Source: Rhodanobacteraceae bacterium (lineage in GTDB: Bacteria; Pseudomonadota; Gammaproteobacteria; Xanthomonadales; SZUA-5). Taken from it: a stretch of 64,000 bases of DNA. Below are positions 51,169 to 61,914 of the stretch, one piece after another. Under the pieces are notes generated by a model. The model searched no databases, was not told where the DNA came from, and saw only the letters and a program-made list of their open reading frames with translations. Within the stretch, counting starts at the first letter, position 1. Each line of letters starts with the position of its first letter. Made by a program: the position numbers and the translations under genes. The stretch covers positions 434,001 to 498,000 of the forward strand of contig JADJPR010000020.1 of the NCBI GenBank assembly GCA_016713135.1, in the 5' to 3' direction.

Positions 51169-52503
51169 ATGCCTCAATCCGAACGCGAACTGCTGCAGCC
51201 GCAGGAAATCCTGCGCCGGATGCGCCACGGCGAGGTACCGACGGCTGGCGAGATCCAGGCGATCGTCGCTGGCATCTCTGACGGGCGGCTGGGCGATGCG
51301 CAGGTGGGTGCTTTCGCGATGGCGGTGTGCACGCGCGGCTTGCCGCCCGAGGCCACCACCACGCTGACGCTGGCGATGCGCGACAGCGGCAGCGTGCTCG
51401 ACTGGCGCGGCGCGGGCTTCGACGCGCCGGTGCTCGACAAGCATTCCACCGGCGGGATCGGCGATGTGGTCAGCCTGATGCTCGGGCCGATGCTCGCAGC
51501 CTGCGGCGCACTGGTGCCGATGCTCTCCGGCCGTGGCCTTGGCCACACCGGCGGCACCCTGGACAAGCTCGAAGCGATTCCCGGGTACTGCGGCGTGGTG
51601 GATGTCGCCACCACCCATCGCTGCCTGCGCGAGGCGGGCGTGGCGATCATCGGCGCCGGTCCGGACCTGGCGCCGGCGGACCGCCGGCTGTACGCCATCC
51701 GCGACATCACGGGAACGGTCGAATCGCTGCCGCTGATCACCGCGTCGATCCTGTCGAAGAAGCTTGCGGCCAATTCGAACGCGCTGATCCTCGACGTCAA
51801 GACCGGCAGCGGCGCCTTCATGGCCACCACCGAGGCCGCGCGCGAACTCGCGCAGTCGCTGGTCACGGTCGCCAACCGCGCCGGCCTGGCGACCCGCGCA
51901 CTGATCACCGACATGGACCAGTCGCTGGCGCCGGCGGTCGGCAACTCGCTGGAGACGCGCCTGGCCATCGAATACCTGCGCGGCGACGCGCGCCCGGCGC
52001 GGCTGCACGCACTGACCGTGCGCCTGGGTGCCGAGGCGATGCAACTGGCGGGCATGGTGGCGAGCGTCGCCGAGGGCGCGCGCCGGATGCAGGAAGCACT
52101 CGACAACGGCGCGGCGGCCGAGCGCTTCGCGCGCATGGTGGTCGCACTCGGCGGCCCGGCCGACATCCTCGACCAGCCGGCGCATTTCGCCGCGGCGCCG
52201 GTGGTGCGCCCGGTGCTGGCCGGTGCGCAGGGCGTGGTCGCGCGCATCGATGCGCGCGCGCTCGGCGTCGCGGTGGTCGGACTCGGCGGCGGGCGCAGCC
52301 TGCCGAGCGACAGCATCGATCCGCGCGTGGGCCTGACGGAGGTCATCGAGCTTGGCGTGGCGGTGTCGGCGGACACCCCGCTCGCGGTCGTCCACGCCGC
52401 CGACGAGGCCGCCTGGCAGCGCGCCGCGCACGCCGTGCGAGCGGCCTACACCATCGGCGAGCGCGCGGCGATGCCGCCGCTGGTGCATGAGGTGGTGGGC
52501 TGA
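51169..52503 (+). CDS. deoA: Thymidine phosphorylase
   Basis: 444 residues. Motifs of the pyrimidine nucleoside phosphorylase family: DKHSTGGIGDVVSLMLGPMLAACGALVPMLSGRGLGHTGGTLDKLEAIPG (phosphate binding) and ITASILSKKLAANSNALILDVKTGSGAFM. It splits thymidine and deoxyuridine into base and deoxyribose-1-phosphate. First gene of the deoA-deoB-deoD-cdd run; a REP-like palindrome lies between it and deoB. Confidence 0.96.
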   Translation: MPQSERELLQPQEILRRMRHGEVPTAGEIQAIVAGISDGRLGDAQVGAFAMAVCTRGLPPEATTTLTLAMRDSGSVLDWRGAGFDAPVLDKHSTGGIGDVVSLMLGPMLAACGALVPMLSGRGLGHTGGTLDKLEAIPGYCGVVDVATTHRCLREAGVAIIGAGPDLAPADRRLYAIRDITGTVESLPLITASILSKKLAANSNALILDVKTGSGAFMATTEAARELAQSLVTVANRAGLATRALITDMDQSLAPAVGNSLETRLAIEYLRGDARPARLHALTVRLGAEAMQLAGMVASVAEGARRMQEALDNGAAAERFARMVVALGGPADILDQPAHFAAAPVVRPVLAGAQGVVARIDARALGVAVVGLGGGRSLPSDSIDPRVGLTEVIELGVAVSADTPLAVVHAADEAAWQRAAHAVRAAYTIGERAAMPPLVHEVVG

Positions 52504-52758
52504 GCATCCCGCCGAACAGGCCGCAAGATATCGATGAAGCGTAGCCCGTTGTGCCGCGCAGCGGCTCAGCGGGTACTGATCGCAAGTACCCGGGGAACGC
52601 GCTGAGCGCGTACCACCGGGCTACGCGCGCATGCGCTTGGATGCGCACGGTCCTTCGCGCGAATGAACGCAACGACCGGGATGGCCGGCACTTTGCGTTC
52701 CGCGCGCTTCGCGACTAACCTGCGAAATTCCATCCGCAGCAACGAGGGTGAATCCGCG
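52504..52758. other. 255-bp gap between deoA and deoB
   Basis: Holds a REP-like palindrome (52540-52626) and then the deoB leader with GAGGGTG before its ATG. No other gene is seen. Confidence 0.5.
52540..52626. repeat. REP/BIME-like palindrome (CGTAGCCCG...CGGGCTACG)
   Basis: Ends CGTAGCCCG and CGGGCTACG are complementary; inside, GCGCAGCGGCTCAGCGGGTAC faces GTACCCGGGGAACGCGCTGAGCGC imperfectly. It is close in type to 55229-55303 and to REPs widespread in gammaproteobacteria. Confidence 0.7.
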
Positions 52759-53979
52759 ATGCGTCGCGCCATGCTGATCGTGCTCGATTCGCTCGGGGTC
52801 GGTGAATTGCCGGATGCCGCGCGCTATGGCGACGTCGGTGCCGACACGCTGGGGCACATCGCCGCCTGGTGCGTTCGACCGGTGGCCGAGGGCGGCCGTG
52901 GCCGACCGCTGGCGATTCCGAACCTGGCGCGGCTGGGACTCGCCGATGCGGCCGCCGCGGCGCGTGGCGCGCCGCTGCCAGGCGTCGTCGGCAGCGCCAA
53001 CGGGCATGCGCGCTTTGGCGCCTCGCGCGAGCGCTCCACCGGCAAGGACACCATCAGCGGCCACTGGGAAATCGCCGGGGTGCCGGTGCTGTTCGACTGG
53101 GGTTATTTCAGCGACAAGAGCGATTCCTTCCCGCCGGCGCTGCTCGACGCGCTGGCGCGCGAGGGCGGTGTCGCCGGCTTCCTCGGCAACTGCCACGCCT
53201 CGGGCACCGAGATCATCGCGCGGCTGGGCGAGGAGCACATCCGCTGCGGATTGCCGATCGTCTACACCTCGGCCGATTCGGTCATCCAGATCTGCGCCCA
53301 CGAGGAGCACTTCGGCCTGCAGCGGCTGTACGACCTGTGCGCCGTCGCGCGCCGGCTGGTGGACGAATACCGCATCGGCCGGGTGATCGCGCGGCCCTTC
53401 CTCGGCACCTGCGCCGCCGATTTCAAGCGCACGCCGCACCGCAAGGACTATTCGGTGCCGCCACCGGAACCGACGTTGCTCGACCGCCTGCAGGCCGCCG
53501 GCGGCGAGGTGGTCGGCGTCGGCAAGATCAGCGACATCTTCGCCGCCCAGGGCATCAGCCGCTCGCTCAAGGCCAACGGGCTCGACGCGCTGGTGGCCAG
53601 AAGCATCGAGGCCTTCGACGCGGCGACCAGGTCCACCCTGGTGTTCACCAACCTGGTCGATTTCGATCAGGAATACGGCCATCGGCGCGACGTGGCCGGT
53701 TACGCCGCGGCGCTGGAGCACTTCGACACCCTGCTGCCCTCGCTGCTTGACCGCCTCGGGCCGGACGATCTTGCGGTGTTCTGCGCCGACCACGGCAACG
53801 ACCCGACCTGGCCCGGCAGCGACCACACCCGCGAACACATCCCGATCCTCGCCACCGGCCCGGCGCTCGCGCCCGGCAGCATCGGCCTGCGCGACAGCTT
53901 CGCCGACATCGGCGCCAGCCTGGCCGAATGGTTCGGCTTGCAGCCGCTGGGCCACGGCCGATCGTTCTTGAAGCAGTGA
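52759..53979 (+). CDS. deoB: Phosphopentomutase
   Basis: 406 residues. Alkaline-phosphatase-superfamily metal motifs: VLDSLGVGELPDA at the start, GKDTISGHWEI (with the phosphorylated Thr), SDSVIQI, and near the end DFDQEYGHRRDV, CADHGNDPT and DHTREHIPIL. It converts deoxyribose-1-phosphate to the 5-phosphate. Length matches E. coli DeoB. The stop is followed at once by a TTTCAC-type palindrome. Confidence 0.96.
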   Translation: MRRAMLIVLDSLGVGELPDAARYGDVGADTLGHIAAWCVRPVAEGGRGRPLAIPNLARLGLADAAAAARGAPLPGVVGSANGHARFGASRERSTGKDTISGHWEIAGVPVLFDWGYFSDKSDSFPPALLDALAREGGVAGFLGNCHASGTEIIARLGEEHIRCGLPIVYTSADSVIQICAHEEHFGLQRLYDLCAVARRLVDEYRIGRVIARPFLGTCAADFKRTPHRKDYSVPPPEPTLLDRLQAAGGEVVGVGKISDIFAAQGISRSLKANGLDALVARSIEAFDAATRSTLVFTNLVDFDQEYGHRRDVAGYAAALEHFDTLLPSLLDRLGPDDLAVFCADHGNDPTWPGSDHTREHIPILATGPALAPGSIGLRDSFADIGASLAEWFGLQPLGHGRSFLKQ

Positions 53980-54046
53980 AACGTGAAATGTAAAACGGCA
54001 ATTCAGTCGCGCCATTGACGTTTCACTTCTCACTTTTCAAATTTCC
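53975..54046. repeat. Short palindrome of GTGAAA-type units
   Basis: CAGTGAAACGTGAAATGTAA (starting 53975) faces ACGTTTCACTTCTCACTTTT (about 54018-54037). It overlaps the deoB stop codon and fills the gap before deoD; possibly a terminator or attenuation hairpin. The same unit type occurs as a single arm between groES and groEL. Confidence 0.6.
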
Positions 54047-54070
54047 ACCTTACCCCTCCCAAGGCCATCC

Positions 54071-54778
54071 ATGACCACCCCGCACATCGAAGCCCAAGCG
54101 GGCGCCTTTGCCGAGACCGTGCTGTTGCCGGGCGATCCCTTGCGCGCGAAGTACATCGCCGAGCGTTTCCTCGAAGGCGCGACGCAGGTGACTGCGGTGC
54201 GCAACATGTATGGCTACACCGGCCACTTCCGCGGCCAGCGGGTCTCGGTGATGGGCGGCGGAATGGGCATCCCGTCATGCTCGATCTACACCAGCGAGCT
54301 GATCGACCACTACGGCGTGAAACGCGTGCTGCGCGTCGGCACCTGCGGCGCGGTGCTGGATGAGGTGAAGATCGGGGACCTGGTGCTGGCGCTCGGCGCC
54401 AGCACCGATTCGGGCGTCAACCGCACGCGCTTTGGCGGATACGACCTCGCTGCCATCGCCGCCTGGCCGCTGGCGCGCGCGCTGGACGACGCCGCGCGTG
54501 CCGCGGGCCGGCCGATGCGCATCGGCAATGTGTACTCGACCGACCTCTTCTACAACGCCGCGCCGGGCCTCGTCGACATGCTCCGGCGCGCGAGCATCCT
54601 CGGCATCGAGATGGAGGCGGCTGGCCTGTACACCGCCGCCGCCGAACGCGGCGCCCAGGCAGCCGCATTGCTGACCGTGTCGGACCACCTGGTCACGCAC
54701 GAGAAAATGAGCGTGGCGCAGCGCCAGCAGGGTCTGGATGCGATGATCGAAGTAGCGCTCACGGCCGTGGTCGCGTAG
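54071..54778 (+). CDS. deoD: Purine nucleoside phosphorylase DeoD
   Basis: 235 residues, hexameric bacterial PNP type: TTPHIEAQAGAFAETVLLPGDPLRAKYIAERFL at the start, GMGIPSCSIYTSELI, RVGTCGAV and GIEMEAAGLYT (ribose-binding Glu), TVSDHLVTHEKMS (Asp for base). It splits purine (deoxy)nucleosides. Part of the nucleoside salvage run. Confidence 0.96.
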   Translation: MTTPHIEAQAGAFAETVLLPGDPLRAKYIAERFLEGATQVTAVRNMYGYTGHFRGQRVSVMGGGMGIPSCSIYTSELIDHYGVKRVLRVGTCGAVLDEVKIGDLVLALGASTDSGVNRTRFGGYDLAAIAAWPLARALDDAARAAGRPMRIGNVYSTDLFYNAAPGLVDMLRRASILGIEMEAAGLYTAAAERGAQAAALLTVSDHLVTHEKMSVAQRQQGLDAMIEVALTAVVA

Positions 54779-54813
54779 GTTCAGCGGTGCGAGTTTTTCC
54801 AGCGAGGCCGCCG

Positions 54814-55218
54814 ATGAAGCACCAGGACCTGCTCGACGAATCCACTGTGGCGATGCGCCAGGCCTATGCCCCGTATTCGCAGTTGTTCGTCGGTGCCGCG
54901 CTGCGCAGCGCCAGCGGCAAGGTCTACTCCGGCTGCAATGTCGAATGTGGCGCCTTCGGCATCGGCAGTTGCGCCGAGCGCAACGCGATCGCCACCGCGG
55001 TACGCGCGGAGGGCGCCGGGCTGCGCATCGAGGCGGTGGCGATCAGCGCCGTCGACAACCGCGACACGCCCATGGCGATCCCGCCCTGCGGCGCCTGCCG
55101 CCAGTTGATCCGCGAACTCGGCCCGCAGGCCGAGGTGGTCTTCCTCGGTGGCGACGGCCTGGTCGAGACCGACATCAATGCGCTGCTGCCGCACAACTTC
55201 GTGCTGACCACGCTGTAG
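54814..55218 (+). CDS. cdd: Cytidine deaminase
   Basis: 134 residues, tetrameric zinc type. Zinc and catalytic motif CAERNAIATAV (Cys, Glu) and PPCGACRQLIREL (two Cys). The substrate loop NVECGAFGIGS is somewhat unlike the usual NVENASYG. It deaminates cytidine and deoxycytidine to uridine forms, which DeoA-type enzymes can use. An earlier ATG (54787) is possible; GCGAGG before 54814 favours the shorter form. Confidence 0.94.
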   Translation: MKHQDLLDESTVAMRQAYAPYSQLFVGAALRSASGKVYSGCNVECGAFGIGSCAERNAIATAVRAEGAGLRIEAVAISAVDNRDTPMAIPPCGACRQLIRELGPQAEVVFLGGDGLVETDINALLPHNFVLTTL

Positions 55219-55228
55219 CCTGTGTGAG

Positions 55229-55303
55229 GCGTAGGCCGGAGTGGCGCGCAGCGGCTCTCCGGCGCTTTGCCGGTGAAGCGCTGCGCGCCACACCGGCCTA
55301 CGC
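55229..55303. repeat. REP-like palindrome (GCGTAGGCCGG...CCGGCCTACGC)
   Basis: Nearly perfect inverted repeat: GCGTAGGCCGGAGTGGCGCG faces CGCGCCACACCGGCCTACGC, with an inner CCGGCG/CGCCGG loop. It lies between cdd and the convergent beta-helix gene and may end both transcripts. Confidence 0.75.
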
Positions 55304-55333
55304 AAGCTGCGGCTCCGCGTCCGCATCAGCGCA

Positions 55334-56371
55334 TCACTCGAATCCATTCGCGAAGAATGTGTTGGCCTCGTACGCACCGCGATCGACCGTCGGCCCGATG
55401 ATCCTGGCGCCGCCATCGAGGTCGCGCGTCGAAAGGTCGCCGAAGGGCGTGTTCGCGCCCGTGTTGAGCGCAGGCGACGCTGGCCTCAGGCGGAAATCGC
55501 TGGCACTGACGAACAGCGGATCCACGCCGAGGTTGCTGTTGGCCAGCGCAGGCGTTCCTTCCAGCGTCTGGATGATGTTGGAGATGACGGTCATTCCGTT
55601 GGCAAAGAGATCCCGGCCGAAGTTGCCCCAGAGGATGTTGTTCGACAGGTACACCGCGCTGTCGCCGTCAAAGCGGATCACCGCCGAAGTAGGACCCGAG
55701 CCCACACTCTGAGTGACGGTGTTGTTGTTGAAATAGACCGTGGAGGAGTTGCTGATCGTGGACATGGCCGAGCCGGTCGACGCGCCGTTGCCGACGAACA
55801 GATTGCTGCGGATCACCAGCGGCGCGCCTGCGAGGTAGGCGCCGCCAGCAATCAGGCTCGCGTTGTTGTCACTGAAGATCATGTTCTCGACGGTGGTCCC
55901 GCCGTTGCTGCCGGTCACGGTGAAGATCGCAAGACCGCCGCCACGGTTGGTGTTGCCCTGGTTGCCGCCCTGGAAGCCGCGGGTGATGGTCAGCTTGCGG
56001 ATCGTTGTGCTGCCGGTGCCAACGCCACGATTGATGATCAGCCCAGGATTGGTGTTCGCACCGTCGATGACGCTGGCGGTGGGACTGTGGCTGGCAAAGT
56101 CGCAATTGCCGAACAGGTTCGCCCAGCCGCCCTCGATCGTGATCGACTCCGTCCCGTCGAAATGCTGATTGCGCCCGAATCCGCCGGCCGGCGACACATA
56201 GGTGCCCGCCCGAAGCTTGATCAGATCGCTGGCATCGGCATTGGTGCTTGCCGACTGCAGCGCGGCCTGCAGTTCAGCCGAATTCGACACGCAGAAGGTC
56301 GCTGCGACCGCGGGTGCGCTTGGGCAGGAAGCGAGGACGGCGAACAGGATGATGGTACCGCGGTGAAGCAT
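55334..56371 (-). CDS. Secreted right-handed beta-helix protein ending in FANGFE
   Basis: 345 residues. Signal peptide (MLHRGTIILFAVLASCPSAPAVA|ATF), then a parallel beta-helix of the polymorphic outer-membrane/CSLREA type: repeated IEGGWAN, SVIDGANTNPGLIINRG, TIRKLTITRGFQGG, VENMIFSDNNAS, VYFNNNTVTQ, VYLSNNILWGN, ending in the RLRPASPALNTG...RDLDGGARIIGPTVDRGAYE signature. The last residues NTFFANGFE match the end of the unrelated propeller protein at 57359-59653. Such proteins are surface-exposed; binding target unknown. Confidence 0.85.
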   Translation of the reverse strand: MLHRGTIILFAVLASCPSAPAVAATFCVSNSAELQAALQSASTNADASDLIKLRAGTYVSPAGGFGRNQHFDGTESITIEGGWANLFGNCDFASHSPTASVIDGANTNPGLIINRGVGTGSTTIRKLTITRGFQGGNQGNTNRGGGLAIFTVTGSNGGTTVENMIFSDNNASLIAGGAYLAGAPLVIRSNLFVGNGASTGSAMSTISNSSTVYFNNNTVTQSVGSGPTSAVIRFDGDSAVYLSNNILWGNFGRDLFANGMTVISNIIQTLEGTPALANSNLGVDPLFVSASDFRLRPASPALNTGANTPFGDLSTRDLDGGARIIGPTVDRGAYEANTFFANGFE

Positions 56372-56434
56372 CGCAAGAGTCCGGTGCGTAGACCCCAGCA
56401 GAAACGCGCAGCCGGCGCCGAACGCACAGCGCCC

Positions 56435-57331
56435 TCAGGTTGCAACCGACCTGCAGTGCCTGTCGATGGAGTCGACCAACCTCGGCATTGCCCACGCCGG
56501 CAGGTCGTGCCCCATGCGCTCGATGATCTCGAGGCGCGCATGCGGGATGACGCGTGCCAGGTGGTGCGCGGCGGCCACTGGCACCAGCGGATCCAGCGCG
56601 CCGTGGATCAGCAGCGTCGGCGTGTCGATGCGCTTGAGATGTGCGCTGCGGTCGGGCTGGGCGCAGATCGCCAGCAGCTGGCGCAGCGTGCCATCCGGGC
56701 GATAGGCCCGCGTGAGTGCCCGGTCCAGCCCCTCGCGCAGGCGCGCGATCTCGAAGGGATCGTGGTGCCGCCCGATCTCGGTGAACAGCGCCACGTAGTG
56801 GTCCAACCGCTGCTGGTGGCTGCTCTGCGGGCCAGGCGCGCGCAGCATCAAGCGGGTCAGGTCCCACTTCGGCGGCGGCGCGGCGCGCGGGCCGGCGCTG
56901 GACATGATCGAGGTCAGCGACAGCACGCGACTGGGCGCCGCCAGCGCCAGCTGCTGCGCGATCATCCCGCCCATGCTCGCGCCGACGACGTGGAAGCGGT
57001 CGATGCCCAGCGCGTCAGCCAGCGCCAGCGTGTCCCCGGCCATGTCGTCCAGGGTGTAGGCGGCGCGGATCGGCAGCCGCAGCAGGTAGCGCAGGAAGGC
57101 GCGGCGCACGCCCATGTGCGGCGCCAGGCGCCCGCTGCCGGAGTGACCGATGTCGCGGTTGTCGAAGGTCAGCACGCGCCAGCCGCGCGCGGCCAGCCCG
57201 GCCACCATCTCTGGCGGCCACATCACCCGCTGCATCCCCAGGCCCATGACCAGCGCCAGCACCGGGCCGTCCGGCGGTCCGGTCAGTTCATGGTCCAGGT
57301 GCAGCCCGCGCGCGGGCAAGTCGATGCGCAT
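56435..57331 (-). CDS. Alpha/beta-hydrolase
   Basis: 298 residues. Oxyanion region VMGLGMQRVMW, nucleophile elbow GASMGGMIAQ (Ser), acid in LLIHGALDPLVP and His in ERMGHDLPAW: an intact triad. Family members of this TesA/aclacinomycin-methylesterase-like type hydrolyse esters; the substrate is unknown. It lies between the two secreted FANGFE proteins on the same strand. Confidence 0.88.
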   Translation of the reverse strand: MRIDLPARGLHLDHELTGPPDGPVLALVMGLGMQRVMWPPEMVAGLAARGWRVLTFDNRDIGHSGSGRLAPHMGVRRAFLRYLLRLPIRAAYTLDDMAGDTLALADALGIDRFHVVGASMGGMIAQQLALAAPSRVLSLTSIMSSAGPRAAPPPKWDLTRLMLRAPGPQSSHQQRLDHYVALFTEIGRHHDPFEIARLREGLDRALTRAYRPDGTLRQLLAICAQPDRSAHLKRIDTPTLLIHGALDPLVPVAAAHHLARVIPHARLEIIERMGHDLPAWAMPRLVDSIDRHCRSVAT

Positions 57332-57358
57332 GGCGCAAGCATCGCACCGATCCCATCC

Positions 57359-59653
57359 CTACTCGAACCCGTTGGCAAACATGTGCTCCGTGCGCGGGAC
57401 CGTCACCGACCACACGCCGCGGCCCAGGGTGCCGGCGATCAGCCGGCGCGTCGACTGCACGAAGCGCAGGTCGAACACCAGCACATCCGGCAGGAAAATG
57501 CCGAAGCCGTACCAGACGTTGTCGTCGGTATCGACGAAATACACGCCTGACCGCGTGCCCAGCGCAAGTCGGTCGGTGCCGTCCTCGGGGATGTACTCGA
57601 TGGTGCGGAAGTCGAAGGAACTGATGCTGGACAGGTTGCCGGTCACATCGGTCCAGGTGGTCCCCGAGTTGATCGAGCGGAACACCTGGTTGTCGTCGAT
57701 CGCCCACACGCGCGCGGAATTCGTGGGGTCCATCGCGACATCGGTGACGGTGCTTGCGCCCGCCGGCAGCGCGGTGGTCGCCACGAAGCTGTTGCCCGAG
57801 CGGCGATATACCTGGCTGCCCTTGCCGACGTAGGCCGCGTCGACGCTGTTCAAGGCGCCGAAGGCCATTGCATTGCGGTTGGCGCCCGGCGCGACCTGCA
57901 GGCTGTAGGTCGGCGAAGCCGATGTCGCGTTGGTCGAAATGAAGATCAGCGAAGTACCACCCACCATCAGCCGGGCAGGGTCGATGCGGTTGATCTCAAG
58001 CGGAGTCACGAACTGGGTGCCGGTGATCCCGGGCATCGCAATCTCGGATACGAACAGGTTGGCGTTGCTGTAGCGCTGGCGCGTGAAGCTGCCGAGTCCC
58101 TGCGTGCTGACGTAGCGGTAACTCCCATTGATGAGAGTGATGTCGTCGATCGCCACATCGCCGCCGTCGCCGTCGAAGATGTGCTCCCAGCGCTGCGTGT
58201 TGGGCAGCTGCTGCATGTGGGTGCCATTGTCCTGGGTACCGATGGTGATCACGTTGGCGAGCCCGTCGTGGTCGAGGTCGTGCACCTCCATCACGGCAAG
58301 GTCGCCGATCGCCGATGTCCAGGTGCCCGCGCCGGTCGGATTGCTGCGGCGGTAAACGCCGCCATCGTCGCTCTCCAGCAAGCTGCCATTGGCATCGAAG
58401 GCGAGATCGCGGCTGTCAGCGTGCGGCGCGGTGTTGTTGCCACCGGCATCCATGATGATCGAGAACTGGCTGCCGGCTGCGGCCGTGGAATTCCCGCGAC
58501 GGACGTCGCCCGTGAAGGGATAGCTGGTGATGCGGTCGCCGCCGATGAACACCAGCGTGTTGTTGCTCGGGTGCGCCGCGAGCGAGGTGTTCGGGAAACC
58601 CTGGCCGCCCGGATGGATCGGCGGCACGTCCATCGCGGTCCAGTTGCCGCCCTGGTTGGTCGAACGGAACACGCCGGTGAGGGTGGAACTGTTGACGATC
58701 GCCGCGAAGACCACGCCACCCGATCCGACCGACAAGCGGATGTTGCCGCCGGCGGTGGCCGTGCTGCCGATTCCGGTGCTGGCTGCCACCCAGGTTGCGC
58801 CACCGTTGTCGCTGCGCCAGACCGGCGTCGCCGATCCCAGCACGCCGACATAGAAGCGGCTGTTGTTGGTGGGGTCTTCGGCCAACTCGCCGATGCCGCC
58901 GGTCGGCAGGCCGGTGCCCGCGCCGCCCGACACCAGGGTCCAGTTCGCGCCGGTGTTGGTGCTGCGGTAGAGGCCGCCGCTGCGCGATGCCGCCATCAGC
59001 ACGGCGCCGCGCGCGCTGACGCCGACCAGCTTCTGGCCGAGCAGAGTGGCTCCACCCAGTTCGGTCCAGTTCGAGCCGCCATTGGTGGTGCGGTAGACGC
59101 CGATCTCGTCGTCGCCGCGCTCGGCGAAGTTGCTGACACGGCCGGTGCCGACGATCAGCGTCTGGAAGCTCGCGTCGGTGCGGTCGAAGGCGATCGACGC
59201 GGTCGACAGCGAGCGCTGGAAATCGGTCAGGGGCGTCCAGTCCGGATCGGCCGCGGTCGCGTTGTTGGTGCGCCAGACGCCGCCATTGACCGAGGCGGCA
59301 TACAGGATATTGGCATTGGTCGGATGTGGCGCCAGCGCGTGCACCGCGCCCGCGACCTCGTTGTCCGGCGGCACGACGACCTGCGCTCCCTGCGTCGGCG
59401 CGGGCCCCAGGGGGCTCCAGATCGGCAGCAGGATGATGATCCCGGAGGGCGCTTCTGTCGGCACGCTGCGCGCAGGCGGGCTTATCGCCGGGCGCTGCTC
59501 GGCCGGATCGACCGGCTCGCGATCGGACAAGTCGTTTTCGTTGACCTTCATGTCGGGCGGCGGCGCAGGCACGCGCAGGACGCCGATTCCCGGCTCGCCC
59601 GCCGCAACCGGAATTGCGCACAGGATCAGGATTGCCCCCAGCAACACACGCAT
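57359..59653 (-). CDS. Large secreted beta-propeller (BNR/VPS10-like) protein ending in FANGFE
   Basis: 764 residues. Signal peptide (MRVLLGAILILCAIPVAA|GEP), a proline-rich linker, and many BNR/sortilin-type repeats (GVWRTNNATAADPDWTPLTDF; GVYRTTNGGSNWTELGG; GLYRSTNTGANWTLVSGG; PVWRSDNGGATWVAAS; GVFRSTNQGGNWTAMD; VFRSINSGTTWTDVTG), giving one or two beta-propellers. The end is PRTEHMFANGFE. GGAGGT five bases before the ATG at 59653 fixes the start. Function unknown, probably carbohydrate or protein binding at the cell surface. Confidence 0.87.
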   Translation of the reverse strand: MRVLLGAILILCAIPVAAGEPGIGVLRVPAPPPDMKVNENDLSDREPVDPAEQRPAISPPARSVPTEAPSGIIILLPIWSPLGPAPTQGAQVVVPPDNEVAGAVHALAPHPTNANILYAASVNGGVWRTNNATAADPDWTPLTDFQRSLSTASIAFDRTDASFQTLIVGTGRVSNFAERGDDEIGVYRTTNGGSNWTELGGATLLGQKLVGVSARGAVLMAASRSGGLYRSTNTGANWTLVSGGAGTGLPTGGIGELAEDPTNNSRFYVGVLGSATPVWRSDNGGATWVAASTGIGSTATAGGNIRLSVGSGGVVFAAIVNSSTLTGVFRSTNQGGNWTAMDVPPIHPGGQGFPNTSLAAHPSNNTLVFIGGDRITSYPFTGDVRRGNSTAAAGSQFSIIMDAGGNNTAPHADSRDLAFDANGSLLESDDGGVYRRSNPTGAGTWTSAIGDLAVMEVHDLDHDGLANVITIGTQDNGTHMQQLPNTQRWEHIFDGDGGDVAIDDITLINGSYRYVSTQGLGSFTRQRYSNANLFVSEIAMPGITGTQFVTPLEINRIDPARLMVGGTSLIFISTNATSASPTYSLQVAPGANRNAMAFGALNSVDAAYVGKGSQVYRRSGNSFVATTALPAGASTVTDVAMDPTNSARVWAIDDNQVFRSINSGTTWTDVTGNLSSISSFDFRTIEYIPEDGTDRLALGTRSGVYFVDTDDNVWYGFGIFLPDVLVFDLRFVQSTRRLIAGTLGRGVWSVTVPRTEHMFANGFE

Positions 59654-59735
59654 CACACACCTCCGGGCTCTGGCATTTCCTTACCTTGCGCCCGATGCGC
59701 CGGGTCCTGCCTTGACTTGACGCAAGCCAGACCCC

Positions 59736-59774
59736 GCAAAAAAGCGAAGGGCAGGCCTTGCGGCCCGCCCTTCG
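59736..59774 (-). terminator. Intrinsic terminator after groEL
   Basis: On the minus strand CGAAGGGCGGGCC-GCAA-GGCCTGCCCTTCG forms a long stem directly followed by six T. It lies about 115 bp after the groEL stop and before the propeller gene. A second hairpin (GGGCGGCG/CGCCGCCC type) is at about 59840-59865. Confidence 0.85.
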
Positions 59775-59887
59775 TTGCAACGCTTGCTGCTGTATTCCGG
59801 GGATACGCGGGCCTTGGAGAACCTGCGCACCCGGCTACCTGGGCGGCGCGCGAACGCCGCCCGGTCCGGATCGACCCTGAGGGCCGA

Positions 59888-61531
<1,644 letters not shown>

Positions 61532-61546
61532 TGCTGTTTACCTCGG

Positions 61547-61573
61547 TAAAAAGTGAAAGGTGAAAAGTGAAAG
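61547..61573. repeat. Run of GTGAAA units between groES and groEL
   Basis: AAAGTGAAAGG, TGAAAAGTG and AAAGGGA follow one another without a facing complement. Same unit as the palindrome at 53975-54046. It lies upstream of the groEL ribosome-binding site. Confidence 0.5.
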
Positions 61574-61596
61574 GGAAGCCGAAGCGCGGTGCGCTA

Positions 61597-61887
61597 TCAG
61601 GCCTCGATCACACCCATGATGTCTTCTTCGCGCATCACCAGCAGTTCTTCGCCGTCGACCTTGACCTCGGTGCCGCTGTACTTGCCGAACAGCACCTTGT
61701 CGCCGGCCTTCACCGCGATCGGACGCACGCTGCCGTTCTCCAGGATCTTGCCGTTGCCGGCAGCGATGACCTGGCCGCGGACCGGCTTCTCGGTGGCGGA
61801 GTCGGGGATCACGATGCCGCCGGCGCTGACGCGCTCTTCTTCCATGCGCTTGATGATCACGCGATCGTGCAAAGGACGGATTTTCAT
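61597..61887 (-). CDS. groES: Co-chaperonin GroES (10 kDa)
   Basis: 96 residues, standard length. MKIRPLHDRVIIKRMEEERVSAGGIVIPDSATEKPVRGQVIAAGNGKI with the mobile loop, and KVLFGKYSGTEVKVDGEELLVMREEDIMGVIE at the end. First gene of the groESL operon, preceded by a sigma-32-type promoter about 100 bp upstream. Confidence 0.98.
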   Translation of the reverse strand: MKIRPLHDRVIIKRMEEERVSAGGIVIPDSATEKPVRGQVIAAGNGKILENGSVRPIAVKAGDKVLFGKYSGTEVKVDGEELLVMREEDIMGVIEA

Positions 61888-61914
61888 GGCGATAGGGCCT
61901 CTGAATGAGTTGAA

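Noticed and set aside
53975..54046. Possible parS site (GTGAAACGTGAAAT resembles TGTTTCACGTGAAACA)
   Set aside because: The palindrome centre does not match parS; it is part of the local GTGAAA-type inverted repeat.
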